Source: Tubulanus polymorphus (lineage: Eukaryota; Nemertea; Palaeonemertea; Tubulaniformes; Tubulanidae). From it: a stretch of DNA of 64,000 nucleotides. Position numbers and translations under genes: made by a program. Under the pieces are notes generated by a model. It made no database searches. It was not told where the DNA came from and saw nothing but the letters and a program-made list of their open reading frames with translations. The DNA lies in NCBI RefSeq assembly GCF_964204645.1, contig NC_134027.1, forward strand, positions 1,476,485-1,540,484, written 5' to 3'. Below are positions 38,301 through 58,200 of the stretch, piece by piece. Position 1 is the first letter of the stretch. Every line of letters begins with the position of its first letter.

Positions 38301-39494
38301 AATCCTACGTCAACTCCGACCATGTGATAAACTAACGTGTTCGATTTATGAGCTTCTAACGGTGATGAAATAGTTAAACGAGCTTGAGCATCTCTGTTTA
38401 ATATATACACCAACTTCTGCTTCTCAACGGCACCTGAATGAACATTACAACTAACACTTGTTTATATACTTAAACAGGTAGCGATCTAGACCACCATCGG
38501 ATACTGATCATTATAGTGTGGATGATCGGGTTTTTAAAGTGCGTTTATAAAATGTCTAACATCTGGTGTTTGTACTTAATTCTCAATTTTCAATGTTTTC
38601 GATGAAATTTTTGAAAATCGGAAGAATCAAATGCGTGAGAAGAGGCAGGTCAAAGGCTGGGATTGATAGGTCGGGCAACTTTTCAAATCATTAATACTTA
38701 TTAGCACTCAAACCAGAATAAAGTAAGTTTAGTTTAGATTGTACTTACCAACCATAACAGCCCGACCTTTAGGATCGACGGCAAGATATTGTCCGGGTAC
38801 GATCCTACGGCAACCACTTTTACCGAACGTTTCCTGGTGAACTTTCTCGAAGATATTTTTCGAGGGAATATATTCGAGAATGACGATTCTTCCAGAATCA
38901 GAACCAACGACGACATAATCTACAAAATACCAGACACACGATTAATATCACATCAGTTTCAGGAACTGGTTCATTCTCGGAAGGAGAGTTTAAACCAGCG
39001 CTCTTGTTATATCAGTCCTGTTGAGCTTGTTTTGCATTCATAGAATTCATGCAAATATGAAGTTGATCATCATTTATAGAAGAGCCACGATTCAGATTAT
39101 AATACTTTTATTCCAGAGGCGCAGTAAAGCTGGATAATTCTTTTGAAGGAATCAAGAATTCTTACAAAACAATAATTTCACAAAGTTTTCAATCTTTTTA
39201 GAATATTCTACTATATTAATTTTCCTATTTCAGTTCAATAAATTTTTCAGTTACCACGCTATACGTACCTTTACTGCCACCTGTGAGTCTGAACGGCATC
39301 AACGCGCGAATAACCCCGAACACTTCCACCGAGAGCAGCGTGTAAACCTTCCCCGTGTTCGGATCCGGTCGCAACAATTCGATGATTTTGCCCTTAGAAA
39401 CGACGACCTCTTGTTGCTTCGTACCGGAGAAATTACCATGAACGGCGATCGTAATTCCGGTCGCCCGCTGCAACGTCAAATTATAAAGAAACAT
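26346..39494 (-). CDS. SF3B3: SF3B3 (SAP130), splicing factor 3B subunit 3
   Basis: Core subunit of the SF3b part of the U2 snRNP. It is a WD40-type triple beta-propeller scaffold that helps hold SF3B1 and SF3B5 at the branch point, in the nucleus. Start [14 protein letters not shown] at 39494; stop TAG after RTRYAF at 26346. Twenty-three coding exons: 39269-39494, 38749-38919, 38261-38433, 38030-38171, 37714-37889, 37260-37438, 36927-37092, 36577-36672, 36283-36355, 34555-34706, 33291-33446, 32003-32158, 31611-31754, 31305-31427, 30600-30754, 29455-29629, 29138-29343, 28745-29027, 27828-28040, 27130-27372, 26763-26867, 26514-26609, 26346-26390. All use GT-AG and the phases agree. Together they encode 1217 residues, the length I recall for human SF3B3. 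Hallmarks include [43 protein letters not shown] and [14 protein letters not shown]. The introns host 13 C/D snoRNA-like sequences. Identity is very secure. Confidence 0.98.
26938..27012 (-). ncRNA. Box C/D snoRNA-like, family B copy 1
   Basis: In the SF3B3 intron before the exon at 26763-26867. Minus strand shows box C (ATGATGA), D' (CTGA), C'-like (ATGATTA) and D (CTGA), with ends closing as ATGTGGATCAG on the plus strand against CCATAT. The stretch before D' (TTTCCGTGTTTCAC) is complementary to the conserved 28S segment TGAAACACGGA. The 3' end lies about 70 nt upstream of the acceptor, a typical intronic snoRNA spacing. Confidence 0.8.
27426..27586. mobile_element. Small terminal-inverted-repeat element
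   Basis: Ends GCAGGGTGGCGCC and GAAACCACCCTGC are inverted copies of each other around CAGGGTGG. The interior repeats TCCTTGAG/TTCCTTGAG-type motifs. It sits in an SF3B3 intron and has no coding capacity. CAGGG-type ends recall hAT-like miniature elements, but I cannot confirm the superfamily. Confidence 0.5.
27686..27765 (-). ncRNA. Box C/D snoRNA-like, family A copy 1
   Basis: Minus-strand order: terminal stem AGTGG, box C ATGATGA, internal GTTGAAG then ATGATTG (D'/C'-like), guide ACTACTCACCAAGAA, box D CTGA, closing stem CCACT. It lies in the SF3B3 intron between the exons at 27828-28040 and 27130-27372. The guide pairs over about 8-9 nt with the 28S sequence UCUUGGUG, so the target is tentative. 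Confidence 0.8.
28225..28335. mobile_element. Foldback element with CACAGTTTCACAAAAA ends
   Basis: The left end CACAGTTTCACAAAAAGGATTAA is mirrored by TTAAACTTTTTTTGTGAAACTGGG at the right, with CGATTTAAG-type inverted motifs inside. It lies in an SF3B3 intron. A related copy lies in a COG4 intron near 40990-41110. Confidence 0.6.
28488..28565 (-). ncRNA. Box C/D snoRNA-like, family A copy 2
   Basis: Near-identical to the family A copy at 27686-27765: AGTGG/CCACT terminal stem, box C ATGATGA, the same guide CTACTCACCAAGAA, and box D CTGA on the host strand. It sits in the SF3B3 intron between exons 28745-29027 and 27828-28040. The flanking AATCCTCATTCTAAGTGGATC is also shared, so the copy includes some intron flank. 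Confidence 0.8.
29778..30542. mobile_element. Foldback MITE split by a nested insertion
   Basis: The left part (29778-29804) carries GGGGCCGGGTTCCATAGTCATG. The right part (30428-30542) runs from TAAGTCCAAAATTGGTC to AGCCATGACTATAGAACCGG followed by CCCC. The two pieces form one member of the 14503-14642 family once the sequence between them (29805-30427) is removed, as the terminal inverted repeat and the GACTTAAGTCC core then restore. It lies in an SF3B3 intron. Confidence 0.75.
29805..30427. mobile_element. Mariner/pogo-like non-autonomous element inserted at TA
   Basis: About 623 bp flanked by TA on each side (29803-29804 and 30428-30429). The ends are inverted copies of CCRTATTTTYCGGCCAATAA, extending to AAGCCG. 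The interior repeats the CGGCTTATTGG motif several times (near 29867, 30329, 30385 and 30402) and has no transposase frame. TA duplication and the end sequence point to the Tc1/mariner/pogo group. Confidence 0.75.
30794..30864 (-). ncRNA. Box C/D snoRNA-like, family A variant with a different guide
   Basis: Shares the GTGG/CCAC stem and the internal TTGAAGCTATGATTG block with family A. Box C is weaker (GTGATTA), and the guide before box D (CTGA) is TATTACCATCGGT. This pairs with the conserved 18S-type segment CGAUGGUAG. It lies in the same SF3B3 intron as the copy at 30995-31073, about 40 nt from the acceptor. It looks like a duplicated snoRNA that acquired another target. Confidence 0.6.
30995..31073 (-). 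ncRNA. Box C/D snoRNA-like, family A copy 3
   Basis: Same AGTGG terminal stem, box C ATGATGA, guide CTACTCACCAAGAA and box D CTGA as the copies at 27686 and 28488. Sits in the SF3B3 intron between exons 31305-31427 and 30600-30754. Confidence 0.78.
32146..32369 (-). repeat. 35-bp tandem repeat that duplicates a 3' splice site of SF3B3
   Basis: The real exon begins at 32158 (minus strand) after TCTATTTTTAG. The 35-bp unit, made of TTGTTTGTTCTATTTTTAG plus the first 12-18 nt of the exon (ACTGGTCAACTGAAT), is repeated upstream about six times. The farthest copy is truncated. At least four extra copies keep an intact pyrimidine-rich stretch and AG. Confidence 0.92.
32407..32482 (-). ncRNA. Box C/D snoRNA-like, family B copy 2
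   Basis: Minus strand: GTGATGG stem, box C-like ATGATGT, guide TTTCCGTGTTTCAC before D' CTGA, then box D CTGA and the ATCCATCA closing stem. In the SF3B3 intron between exons 33291-33446 and 32003-32158. The D' guide pairs with 28S TGAAACACGGA. Confidence 0.75.
32741..32819 (-). ncRNA. Box C/D snoRNA-like, family B copy 3
   Basis: Same order as the copy at 32407 and in the same intron: ATGATGT, CCGTGTTTCACCTGA, then CAAACTGATCCATCA. The D-box guide arm has diverged (AAGTCAAA) from that of the other copies. Confidence 0.72.
32938..33218. mobile_element. PiggyBac-like miniature element
   Basis: Starts CCCTTTCAGTGCGTC just after TTAA and ends GCAGTGAAAGGG just before TTTA, a likely decayed TTAA. 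The subterminal palindromes CACCGCAATGCGGTG and CACCGCGCCGCGGTG face each other. CCC ends with TTAA targets fit piggyBac. It has no coding frame and lies in an SF3B3 intron. Confidence 0.65.
33555..33625 (-). ncRNA. Box C/D snoRNA-like, family B copy 4
   Basis: GTGATGG stem, box C-like ATGATGT, the CCGTGTTTCAC guide before D' CTGA, then TTTCTGATCCATC as box D and closing stem. In the SF3B3 intron between exons 34555-34706 and 33291-33446, about 108 nt from the acceptor. Slightly shorter than copy 2 in the middle. Confidence 0.75.
33674..33812. mobile_element. Foldback MITE, GGGCCCAGTTGCACAGTCATGG-ended family
   Basis: GCCCAGTTGCACAGTCATGG at the left mirrors CCATTACTATGCAATCGGCC at the right, with GGTCTTAGACTGGTCTTAA motifs inside. 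Same family as 14503-14642. In an SF3B3 intron. Confidence 0.7.
34010..34255. repeat. Inverted array of the GGTTAGG satellite family
   Basis: Three to four copies of a unit reading CCTAACCCTAGGTCACCTGA, then CCACNTGTGACAT and a CAGCCAATCA block. It is the reverse complement of the array at 1-235 and the copies are more diverged. Inside an SF3B3 intron. Confidence 0.85.
34327..34413 (-). ncRNA. Box C/D snoRNA, SNORD111-like, copy 1
   Basis: Minus strand: GACTCTA stem, box C ATGATGA, guide AAGCTCAACAGGA, box D CTGA, closing TAGAGTC. The guide is complementary to the 28S segment CCUGUUGAGCUU. The fifth base before box D pairs with G, the position expected to be 2'-O-methylated. In the SF3B3 intron between exons 34555-34706 and 33291-33446, with no acceptor close by. 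Confidence 0.85.
36139..36229 (-). ncRNA. Box C/D snoRNA, SNORD111-like, copy 2
   Basis: A perfect 12-bp terminal stem (AATGTCTCCTAA against TTAGGAGACATT), box C ATGATGA, guide AAGCTCAACAGGG and box D CTGA on the host strand. In the long SF3B3 intron between exons 36283-36355 and 34555-34706. The stem differs from the other copies while the guide is kept, which indicates selection on the guide. Confidence 0.85.
36428..36513 (-). ncRNA. Box C/D snoRNA, SNORD111-like, copy 3
   Basis: GCTCTT terminal stem, box C ATGATGA, guide AACAAGCTCAACAGGA, box D CTGA. In the SF3B3 intron between exons 36577-36672 and 36283-36355, about 72 nt from the acceptor. Almost identical to the copy at 39000-39085, so one derives from the other recently. 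Confidence 0.87.
36757..36843 (-). ncRNA. Box C/D snoRNA, SNORD111-like, copy 4 (weakened box C)
   Basis: Close relative of the copy at 34327, with guide AAGCTCAACAGGA and box D CTGA, about 84 nt from the acceptor. Box C reads AGATGATT rather than ATGATGA, and the terminal stem is poorer, so it may be decaying. SF3B3 intron between exons 36927-37092 and 36577-36672. Confidence 0.7.
39000..39085 (-). ncRNA. Box C/D snoRNA, SNORD111-like, copy 5
   Basis: In the first coding intron of SF3B3, about 80 nt from the acceptor at 38919. GCTCTT stem, box C ATGATGA, guide AACAAGCTCAACAGGA, box D CTGA. The guide pairs with 13 nt of the 28S segment CCUGUUGAGCUUG. Confidence 0.88.
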
Positions 39495-40009
39495 CTTTGT
39501 TTCCTTACAACAACCCTACAGAGATAAACAGAAATAAACAGAGATAAACAGAAATAAACAGAGATAAAACAATTGTTAGATTTGTGCTGCTTTCTGGTAT
39601 TTCAATGTGGTGCGATAACGCTGAAGATGGGGTACGAGATAACGTATCATTGTTATAAGGCAAGGTCGAATACGGAGAGGATAATCCTGTAAATTTCACT
39701 TATTAGACCCAAAAATCCTAATTTATGAGACTATAAAATTATCGGGTATAAAAATATGTATTTGAAACCGATTAAATGATGCGGCTTAATCTCACCGGTT
39801 AAGGGATGACGGCAGATTTTGTTGAGTAGGTTTCAGCGACAGTAAGCGGCGAGAGGGAGGAAGCGCCGGAGAAAGCGGTGGAAAGAAATACACGTACTCG
39901 ATGTAATAGTTTTGAATGGACTGGTTGCCATGGCGCAGGGAACCAGTCTTTACAGAGAGGGTGACAGATTTGTTACAGCGACAGCGAAGCAACTTTTCGA
40001 AAAAGAAAG
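39495..40009. promoter_or_regulatory. Shared head-to-head promoter region of SF3B3 and COG4
   Basis: About 515 bp between the two start codons, which point away from each other. The right half is GC-richer (39830-39900). No TATA box is evident. A short AAACAGAGATAAACAGAAAT repeat lies near 39516-39568. Two essential housekeeping genes with this spacing normally share a bidirectional promoter; that is inference. Confidence 0.65.
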
Positions 40010-45046
<5,037 letters not shown>

Positions 45047-45508
45047 CTTTGGTCCAGCCAGTTTAGATTGTACAAAATACTAGTTTTAATGTAATATATG
45101 TAAATCATAAATAAATAAATTATTCAAAATATATGAAATAAGGAATCAAGACTTTTGTTTTATGTCTCAGAATATTTGGGTCTTCTCCTATGCTTTAGCT
45201 GCTTGACCACTAATTTCATATTCCTTGCTTGTCTTGACGATGGTCTGATTAAAGCTCTAAAATCTAAACACATCAAAGAGTTAAGCCTATAATATGAGAC
45301 ATTTTGAAATTAGATTTTCTAAACCATGAACAAATTTCACTGTTTTTCATTAGTTTCTATTGTATCAAAATAAAATATGAGTTTTATTGATCCGTATATT
45401 AGTGCATACCCAGTAATGCCAAATCCGCGTATTAGCGTTTGATAGATAGACGGCGCTTTGCTTGATTATCGGTGATTTTGGGGCCGAATTTCAGTAGATC
45501 TTGTCGAG
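45047..45508. other. Short intergenic gap, COG4 3' UTR and DNM1L promoter
   Basis: The COG4 poly(A) signal sits near 45110, and the DNM1L start codon is about 460 bp downstream of the COG4 stop. A GC-richer patch near 45455-45490 may be the DNM1L promoter or 5' UTR. No other feature is seen. Confidence 0.5.
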
Positions 45509-51284
<5,776 letters not shown>

Positions 51285-53644
51285 TATGTTTATCATCGAT
51301 GAAAACTACTTGTTATACGCATTAAACTGTTTAAATACACCAAAAACATTTCTGCATGAAAAATAGTTGCAAAAGTGGCAGAAAATATGATTCACGAAAT
51401 TGAAAACAAAAAACTTAAATTCTAAGCTGAAAATTGTTTTTGCGGGGATATTTGTAAATCGGCACTGTAGAATTGTAAAAGGCCACACAGATTGTTGTTG
51501 TGCTTCTTTAGTGTTTTTGCGACATAACAAAACAATTCATGGGAAACTATTATGATACGACAGAAAGAGGCATTTCAACTTCCAATTAATGTAGCTCATA
51601 AATAGCTCAGTGAATTATTATTCATATTTGTCAATGTAGAACTCTCCTCTATCTCGTAATAATTCAACTAAATTCATTGTCACTGAGTTCAGATTTTCTT
51701 GCTGGAAATGTAAATGTTAGATTGAGAAGAACAGTTTTTTTCTGTGATACTGCGTTTTTTTATAGATGTATCTGATTAAATAGTTTGTGTGTTGTATTTT
51801 CGTACTGTATATAAAATACTGAAAACCAAAAACCAATTTCAATGTTACCCACGAGAAAATCTATCTATGTTTTTGCTGCAGTCTTTGATTGAAAATTGAC
51901 TATGATTTTGACACTTTGAAATGGACAACTGTGGAACTAGTTTACAGATGAGTAAAGTTCGAGAGGCTAGTGATAGAAGTGTAGGTTCTCTACTGAAAGC
52001 AGACAGCCAATAGATGTTTGGGGAATCATTTGGCCAATCAAAATTCTCAATCACACTTGGTAATTATCTCTATTAGTCAATCAATCAAACTGTGAGAGTA
52101 AGAGATTGAAATTGAAGTTGGTAAAGATACCTTAGAGTTTAGAAAATAATGCAATAGGGATAGTGTTCAATTCCTTATTTACATTGTTTATTGAATATAT
52201 GTGCTATGATTTTGTGGTCTTTTTACAGCAAACAAAACCGAATGAAAAGCCACAAGTTCTAGTCTTTTTCATTTGACTATTTTCAGTGTGTAGGATAGTG
52301 AGAAATTTTAAACAGTTTTTTGCTGGCTGTGGTAAATATACAAGTGTGTCCTATTATACTACAGAATGAATAAATAAACTGAATGTTTGTATAATAACAA
52401 CTCATAGAAGTGTAAACTATAAAAATAAATTAAGAAATCCTGAACAGAATGTATGTCCGTGTTTTCCATCTTTCAAGCATCTAGACTTTGAATTGTCTTA
52501 CAAGTTTATCTGATTTTTTTGTCACCGCGATAAAGTATGGTTATCAAAAGCAAATCGCGCATCATTTCTGGGTAATTTCTATATGTCCCACTCCATGAAT
52601 GAAATAAGTGAAATTTATTGGTTCCGTGATGTCCGGGAAAGTGAAAACTACTACTTCGTAAAATATCCATTAAAAGATTTAATTCATGCTCCAAAAATCA
52701 TTGAGAATAAAGTTTAATTTACTTTAAAATCATTCTGTGGCATGTGAGTTGGTTAATTTACTCAATGCAAATACATTCGCTTAGCAAATAGTACTAGTAA
52801 AAAAGGCTTGAAAATCGTTTGCAAAAGTAGAATCCCTTAAATAAAGTTTGAAAATTGATACGATTTCTCGTTAAAAGCAAAGTATAGTTGAATGATGAAT
52901 GAAATTTGTTTTTCAAAAAGAATCAGTGTTCCTCGCATGCCAAAGTAGAATAGCGAGGCTCTGTTACGTATCAGCCGTTAGGTGCTGCCCCATCGAATTA
53001 CGATAGCGGATTTTCAGTGAACTAAGCTACTAAGTAGTTAGACTGGTCGCCTGTCCATTTCTGCGTCACCTAGACTGGTTACCGGTCTCTATCTTCAATT
53101 AGAGACTCGCCACCTTCGGTCTGAGTTAGGCGACTATAGTCGAACTAAACGAAACCGAATGTCTGTTGGTCGGCACAATTTTTCCTATCACTCGTCGTAA
53201 TAGTTACCGATATGAAATTGATCGATTTTCCTCTAGAAAAATGAAGCTTTCGCAGAAAATTCCAAAACAGGTTCATTCCACAAGTTCGAATTCTGAGTAT
53301 TGTCCCACTGAAGTTCTCTTCGTCAAAGAAGGCTGAAAATCGAATCTTAGTCTTAGAAGTTTTCCTCAATGTCCAAGAAAAATGGGCCTGCTGCTTTTAA
53401 GGGTTCGAATCCAGCCCGAGTTTTCCTGTGTTCACTGACGAAGCCTGCGACAGTGGGTCCGAATCAGGAATTAAAACACGATTTTCCCTTATTCCATAGA
53501 GCTTGGGGTATAAACCGGGTTTAGAATAATTATAACGAGACAAGTATAAGTATACAATATAGGTTTATTTGACGCACAAGCTTTCGCTACTAATCAGTAT
53601 TTATAGGCAGACTGACACTAATTAGAGAGAACCGCGTGAGAAGA

Positions 53645-53805
53645 GTAATTACAAATACATAATACAATACATATTACAATACATGGTACAATACATAATA
53701 CAATACATGGTACAATACATATTACAATATATGGTACAATACATAATACAATACATGGCACAATACATATTACAATACATATATTACAATACATAACTAA
53801 GTGAG
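53645..53805. repeat. Short-unit minisatellite (ACAATACATRNT-type)
   Basis: Alternating ACAATACATATT, ACAATACATGGT and ACAATACATAAT blocks of about 12-13 bp. Open frames across it are artefacts. Confidence 0.9.
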
Positions 53806-53879
53806 TTGATATATGATTAATTACAGAACAACAAAATAAGTGATGTATCAGGGATGCACAAAAAGACAAATGAAATGGC

Positions 53880-54050
53880 GCGAGATTACTTCAAAATAAA
53901 ATGGCACGAGATGAGACTTCAAAATAAAATGACGCGAGATGAGACGTCAAAATAAAATGACGCGAGATGAGACTTCAAAATGAAATGCCGCGAGATGAGA
54001 CTTCGAAAAAATGGCGCGAGATTACTTAAAAATAAAATGGCGCGTGAAAA
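53880..54050. repeat. 28-bp minisatellite, about six copies
   Basis: The unit is close to ATGACGCGAGATGAGACTTC plus AAAATAAA, with several variants, some shortened. Confidence 0.85.
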
Positions 54051-55304
54051 ATTTAATTCTATCATTTTAATGTGTAATATTATATAAGTGTATATTTGTC
54101 TATTGTTTTCTATTTGTATCACTGTTTTCTGTACGTATTTTTTTTTTTGGGGGGGGGGGGTTAATTGTTAAACCACCTAGCTCCTCTACATGTGTAAACG
54201 TTTATGTAGTTTCTATTATGTAGAAAAAAGTTGTCAAGTCCAAATCGTCAATTCCTCATCCTACCAGCGTCACGCTTAACCCACAAAATCGTGGAAGCTT
54301 CGTTTTAAGGGGAGGGGTGAGGGTGGGGGCGTTGGATAATTGTGAAATATATTCAAAATACCTAGAAGAATTAACGGTTGAAATTATTATTTTAATTGGG
54401 GGGTCAAATAACTAGTTAGAACTAACATAAATTCTATCAATTCTATTTATCTACAAGAACTATTAGACATGTCATACAAGTCGCACCTGAATCTTTTCAA
54501 GCCACTCTGTCATCATCATTCAACTTCGGGTTCGATCTTCTGTTGCCCGGGGGTCTTTTTCTTCTCACTGAAATCATGGACGTATCAACTCTAGTTGATA
54601 AGTCCACGCTGAAATATGCCCTACCTTATTCAATTCAGACCGCTCTTTTTTTTCATCAGTAGGCGAGTCTGATGTATCTTCCATGAAGCTGTAACACTGG
54701 GTACCGGTACCTGTTAATTAAACCTAACCTAACCCTAACCTAAGGTGCAACTATCTTTTCCTAAATCTAAATCTAAACATAATTTCGACCGCTAATGTTA
54801 AATAAATGTTCCACCTACCTTACAGCAACCTTGTATTAACGCGGATGAAGCAGCAATTTGAAAATGTAATCCTTTTATTTAAGAGTCAATCTTAAAGTCA
54901 TTTTTAAATTCCGTGTCCTGTTGCCAAAATCCAGTTGTATTAGTAACAAATAGTTTATCAGCTCAGCTGCGTTTGGTTACAATCTAATGAAAATTCTCTT
55001 TTTCTAAAACGTGTCCTATCTGAGCTATATCCAGCGACAGAGACTTCTTCACCGCGTAGAATTTCCAAGTGTAATGACAACTTTTAGGAGCGCCCACCAG
55101 TTTTTAACTGACCCCCTTAAAATTCGTAGCCGGTGATTGGTGGGGAATGATTTCAAAAGGTATTACAGGTAGGTCACTGGCCATTCTTGAATTGTGGTCA
55201 ATGGCATCTTTTCTTTTGAAGTTTGAAAACGCTGAGTTTATGTGACGCTGATCGGCGATTATCCGGCCGGTTGCGTTGGTCTAGGCGTCGACATGAAGCC
55301 AGCC

Positions 55305-55425
55305 TTAAGCCGGGCGTAGGTCGGCCTTGCGACGGCTTGCGATTCACTGCGACTCGAATCACTGCGACCGCCAGCGACGATCGCGTCGCGTCGCAAGGTC
55401 GACCTACGCCCGCCTTTAGGCGTCG
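55305..55425. mobile_element. GC-rich hairpin, MITE-like
   Basis: AAGCCGGGCGTAGGTCGGCC near 55308 is mirrored by GACCTACGCCCGCCTTT near 55420. The loop is rich in GCGACTGCGATTC-type repeats. GC content is much higher than the flanks. The open frame across it is a by-product of base composition. Confidence 0.65.
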
Positions 55426-55668
55426 CTTCGCGGAAGGAAGTTTAGAAAGTGTAAGGAAAAAAGTGTATTGAGTGTCAGAATATTAATAGATAGTATTTTC
55501 ACCCTCACGCAAGCCTCATGGATAGCGGAGCGGATGATCGGTTAAAAATATGCACGCCCATTCGGACAAACTGCTTTCATGGGCCACTGGTGGTAGTGTC
55601 TAATACTAAGCGAACTGCCCGAATTATGGATCGGAAAGTACGTTTATAAAGTCACTCACCAGTGATGA

Positions 55669-55852
55669 GTGGAACAAGACACCTCTAGAAAATAAACAGC
55701 TCCCACTGAGCATATCTTACAACTGAATCAGGAAATTTTTAGTTAAGGGTCGGGTAGAAATTGGAGAATTTTAGATTCCCTCTGATCTGTAAGAACCTAG
55801 TTTCAAGTAGGTCTTGGAGCACAGTTCAAGTTTTTCTCTTAAATCACAAACT
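55669..55852. repeat. Dispersed repeat copy 2 (about 180 bp)
   Basis: Second copy of the 50992-51172 sequence in the same orientation, starting GTGATGAGTGGAACAAGACA. It has one small extra block (TGGAGAAT) relative to copy 1. Confidence 0.88.
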
Positions 55853-56461
55853 GCAAGATCTCCACACGAGCAGACACTCGATAGGAAGCTTGTTTGGGAC
55901 TTAATTCCAGCAGGAGAATACAATAGGAACTTAAAGTTAGGAACTGGACTGTGTTTTAACTGGAAAGCTTAGATTAATTATAAAGATAAATAAAATTCGT
56001 TTTACTATACTAGGAAGTGGATATTTTGCCAATGCGGCATTATTTTAGTAAACGCTATTTTGCCAATGGCTATATATAATAAGATATAATAATAAAATAT
56101 AACAATAACATCATTATATTGGGTGTAGGGGTATTGGGTTCAATTGTACTTTCATATTCATTTCTGTTTTTACGTTTATAGTTAAAGAGCATATGCCATC
56201 AAAATAGACTATTGTGTAAGATTCATTTTCATATGTGATGTATTCAGTTATTTCACTAGACATTTAATGCGATATTTTATCGTTTTGGGAGAGATTTGAA
56301 TAGATAAATTCTTATCATTATATAGTTTTGCTACCGTTGTTTATGACATGATAATCGATATCAGTGAATCACTGTCGGTATATCTATATCACTACGATCA
56401 TTCTCAGGACACAATTTTTTCTTGCGCAGTGTTTAAGTCCATCATAGTAACCTCGCGAAAA

Positions 56462-57641
56462 ATGGCTGACCACGGAACCGATAATTGTAACTATTTCTTA
56501 TAATTTTGAATATCGTGCTTATATATTCAACGTCGTGCTTATATATTAATATATTTTCTATTACGGTACGTGAAACAAAAGTTGTTTCGTTCTTATTTCA
56601 GCTGTAGAAAGAAGTCTGAAGATTCGACAGATAATATCCAGCGTTGCAGCCGTTCTTGTTACTGTTGCGCAGTGTATCATTCTAGATGTGTTCATCTTTG
56701 AATTTCCACAGGTTATTCCGTGTTTTTATTTACTTTGCGTCGCGGACTTTCTTGTTGTTTTACTGCTTATTGCTGCATGCGCGATGTCCTACGTGTGCTT
56801 CATCAACAACAGAAAAGCCTCCTTCGCTAAATACGTAAAATGCACCAAATTCCTCGGATACCTACCACTAGCGAGTTTATCCTGGTTGGCATATGCTACT
56901 GTGATGATTGCGAAAATTACAATAGGGTACCAGGAATTCGCGAATTTGCTTGTACACTCCGAATCCAAATTCTATTATCCGAGCGTTTTCAAATTCGCCA
57001 TCGCTGTGTCGGCACCTATACTACTACTGATGTTCTCCTGCCATTATAATCCATCGATGTTAAAGGATGACAAAAAACACGACGAAGGAAATGAAGACAA
57101 AGGACATGACAACAAAGACGAAAATGTAAGGATCTTTGCACTTTTTACTGCGGTTATGTTTGACATTCTAGATAGCGTTGAGTTTATGGAGGTGCTTCTC
57201 GTTCGAGATTCTAATATCATTTCAAAAATGACTTTCAACCTGGAACGTTCGATTCTTGCATTTCCTCTGATTGGTTTCATTTTGCCCGTTTTGCCATTAC
57301 TCATTCTAAGCCATTCATACGTATGCATATCGGGCCAGGTGAATCAGCGGAAATGTGCAATTAAAGCAAGATTGTGGCTGCGGATCGCGCATTCATTGTG
57401 CTTTATACTGTTGATCAATATCCCGTTTTTCGTGCTTAGGGCATATTTATGGGGGGAAACGCATCTGGTCCTGTCATCGTTTGTCATGAAGAACATGATT
57501 CTGATTGTTCTCGGAGGTTATAAGGCGATCGTTGAATTGTTAAATAAACTGAAAATTAAATGTGGCACCAACAACCAATCAGACAGGACCGAATCAAGCC
57601 CACATCCTGAAAATTCCAATTTGTACGATTCAAGAGTCTAG
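56462..57641 (+). CDS. TMEM121-family multi-pass membrane protein
   Basis: Exon 1 (56462-56486, MADHGTDN plus one base) ends at a GTAACT donor. Exon 2 (56602-57641) follows TTATTTCAG. Together 354 residues. About seven or eight hydrophobic segments are seen, for example VLVTVAQCIILDVFIF, CVADFLVVLLLIAACA, PLIGFILPVLPLLILS and SLCFILLINIPFFVLRAYL. A charged Lys/Asp/Glu/His loop lies near residue 150 (DDKKHDEGNEDKGHDNK). The order and spacing of motifs around FALFTAVMFDILDSVEFMEV, the LPVLPLLILS segment and FVMKNMILIVLGGYKAIVEL resemble the TMEM121/CECR6 (hole-related) family. That assignment rests on pattern similarity remembered, not on alignment. Function is poorly known in the family; a plasma-membrane role is likely. 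AATAAA near 57989 fits a poly(A) signal. Confidence 0.7.
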
Positions 57642-58200
57642 TATGAACACGTTACGTACCACGTGTTACAGTGCGGCTCTCATGGTTTATTTGTTTGCTA
57701 AAGACATGCTTTCATCTTGATAGATTAAGTCAATTTTATTCCATATCTCACCTGCTTGATTGAAAACAAGGAATTCTTATTATATATAGGATAACAAATT
57801 TGTGTTTGTGATATTAATATTAGCCTAAAAATGAAAATGATATTATAAAAATACTCATTATATACCCCGGTATGTGTTGATTGTCCTTACTTTACAAAAC
57901 TATGCTCACTATACTGTAAATCGGCAAGTATTATCAGCCATGCCGTGATCTTTAATTCTTTTGGTATCTAAGTTCTACCATTCAATATAATAAAGTAGCT
58001 TGCTTTCGATGTACATAAGTCTTGTGTTTTTCTCCTATGAAGCCGTAGCAATCCGCTTGGCGTGCGAAGGCCATTTTACGAATGTGTCTGGGCCAAAGTC
58101 GTCTTGCATTTTCACTAGCCTCACAGGGACTTGATAGTCACTGATATCCAATATCAGTAACCAATATCATTGACCAATATTTATTTCTTTAATTATACAG
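57642..58200. other. 3' UTR and intergenic sequence after the TMEM121-like gene
   Basis: AT-rich, with a poly(A) signal near 57989. Short repeated motifs (CCAATATCA) lie near 58146-58176. No gene is seen. Confidence 0.5.

Larger units (their letters stand above)
51285..56461. other. Repeat-rich gap between DNM1L and the TMEM121-like gene
   Basis: The left 1.2 kb is probably DNM1L 3' UTR. Further right are an ACAATACATRNT minisatellite (53645-53800), a 28-bp minisatellite (53880-54050), a T-run then G-run (54136-54162), a short CCTAACCCTAACC block (54724-54745), a GC-rich hairpin (55305-55425) and a dispersed repeat (55669-55852). No supported coding exon was found. Confidence 0.55.

Noticed and set aside
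54724-54745. Telomere or subtelomere signal (CCTAACCCTAACC)
   Set aside because: Only about 20 bp, surrounded by ordinary gene-rich sequence.
55223-55471. Arg/Ala-rich plus-strand open frame
   Set aside because: It overlaps the GC-rich hairpin and has no splice sites or family resemblance.
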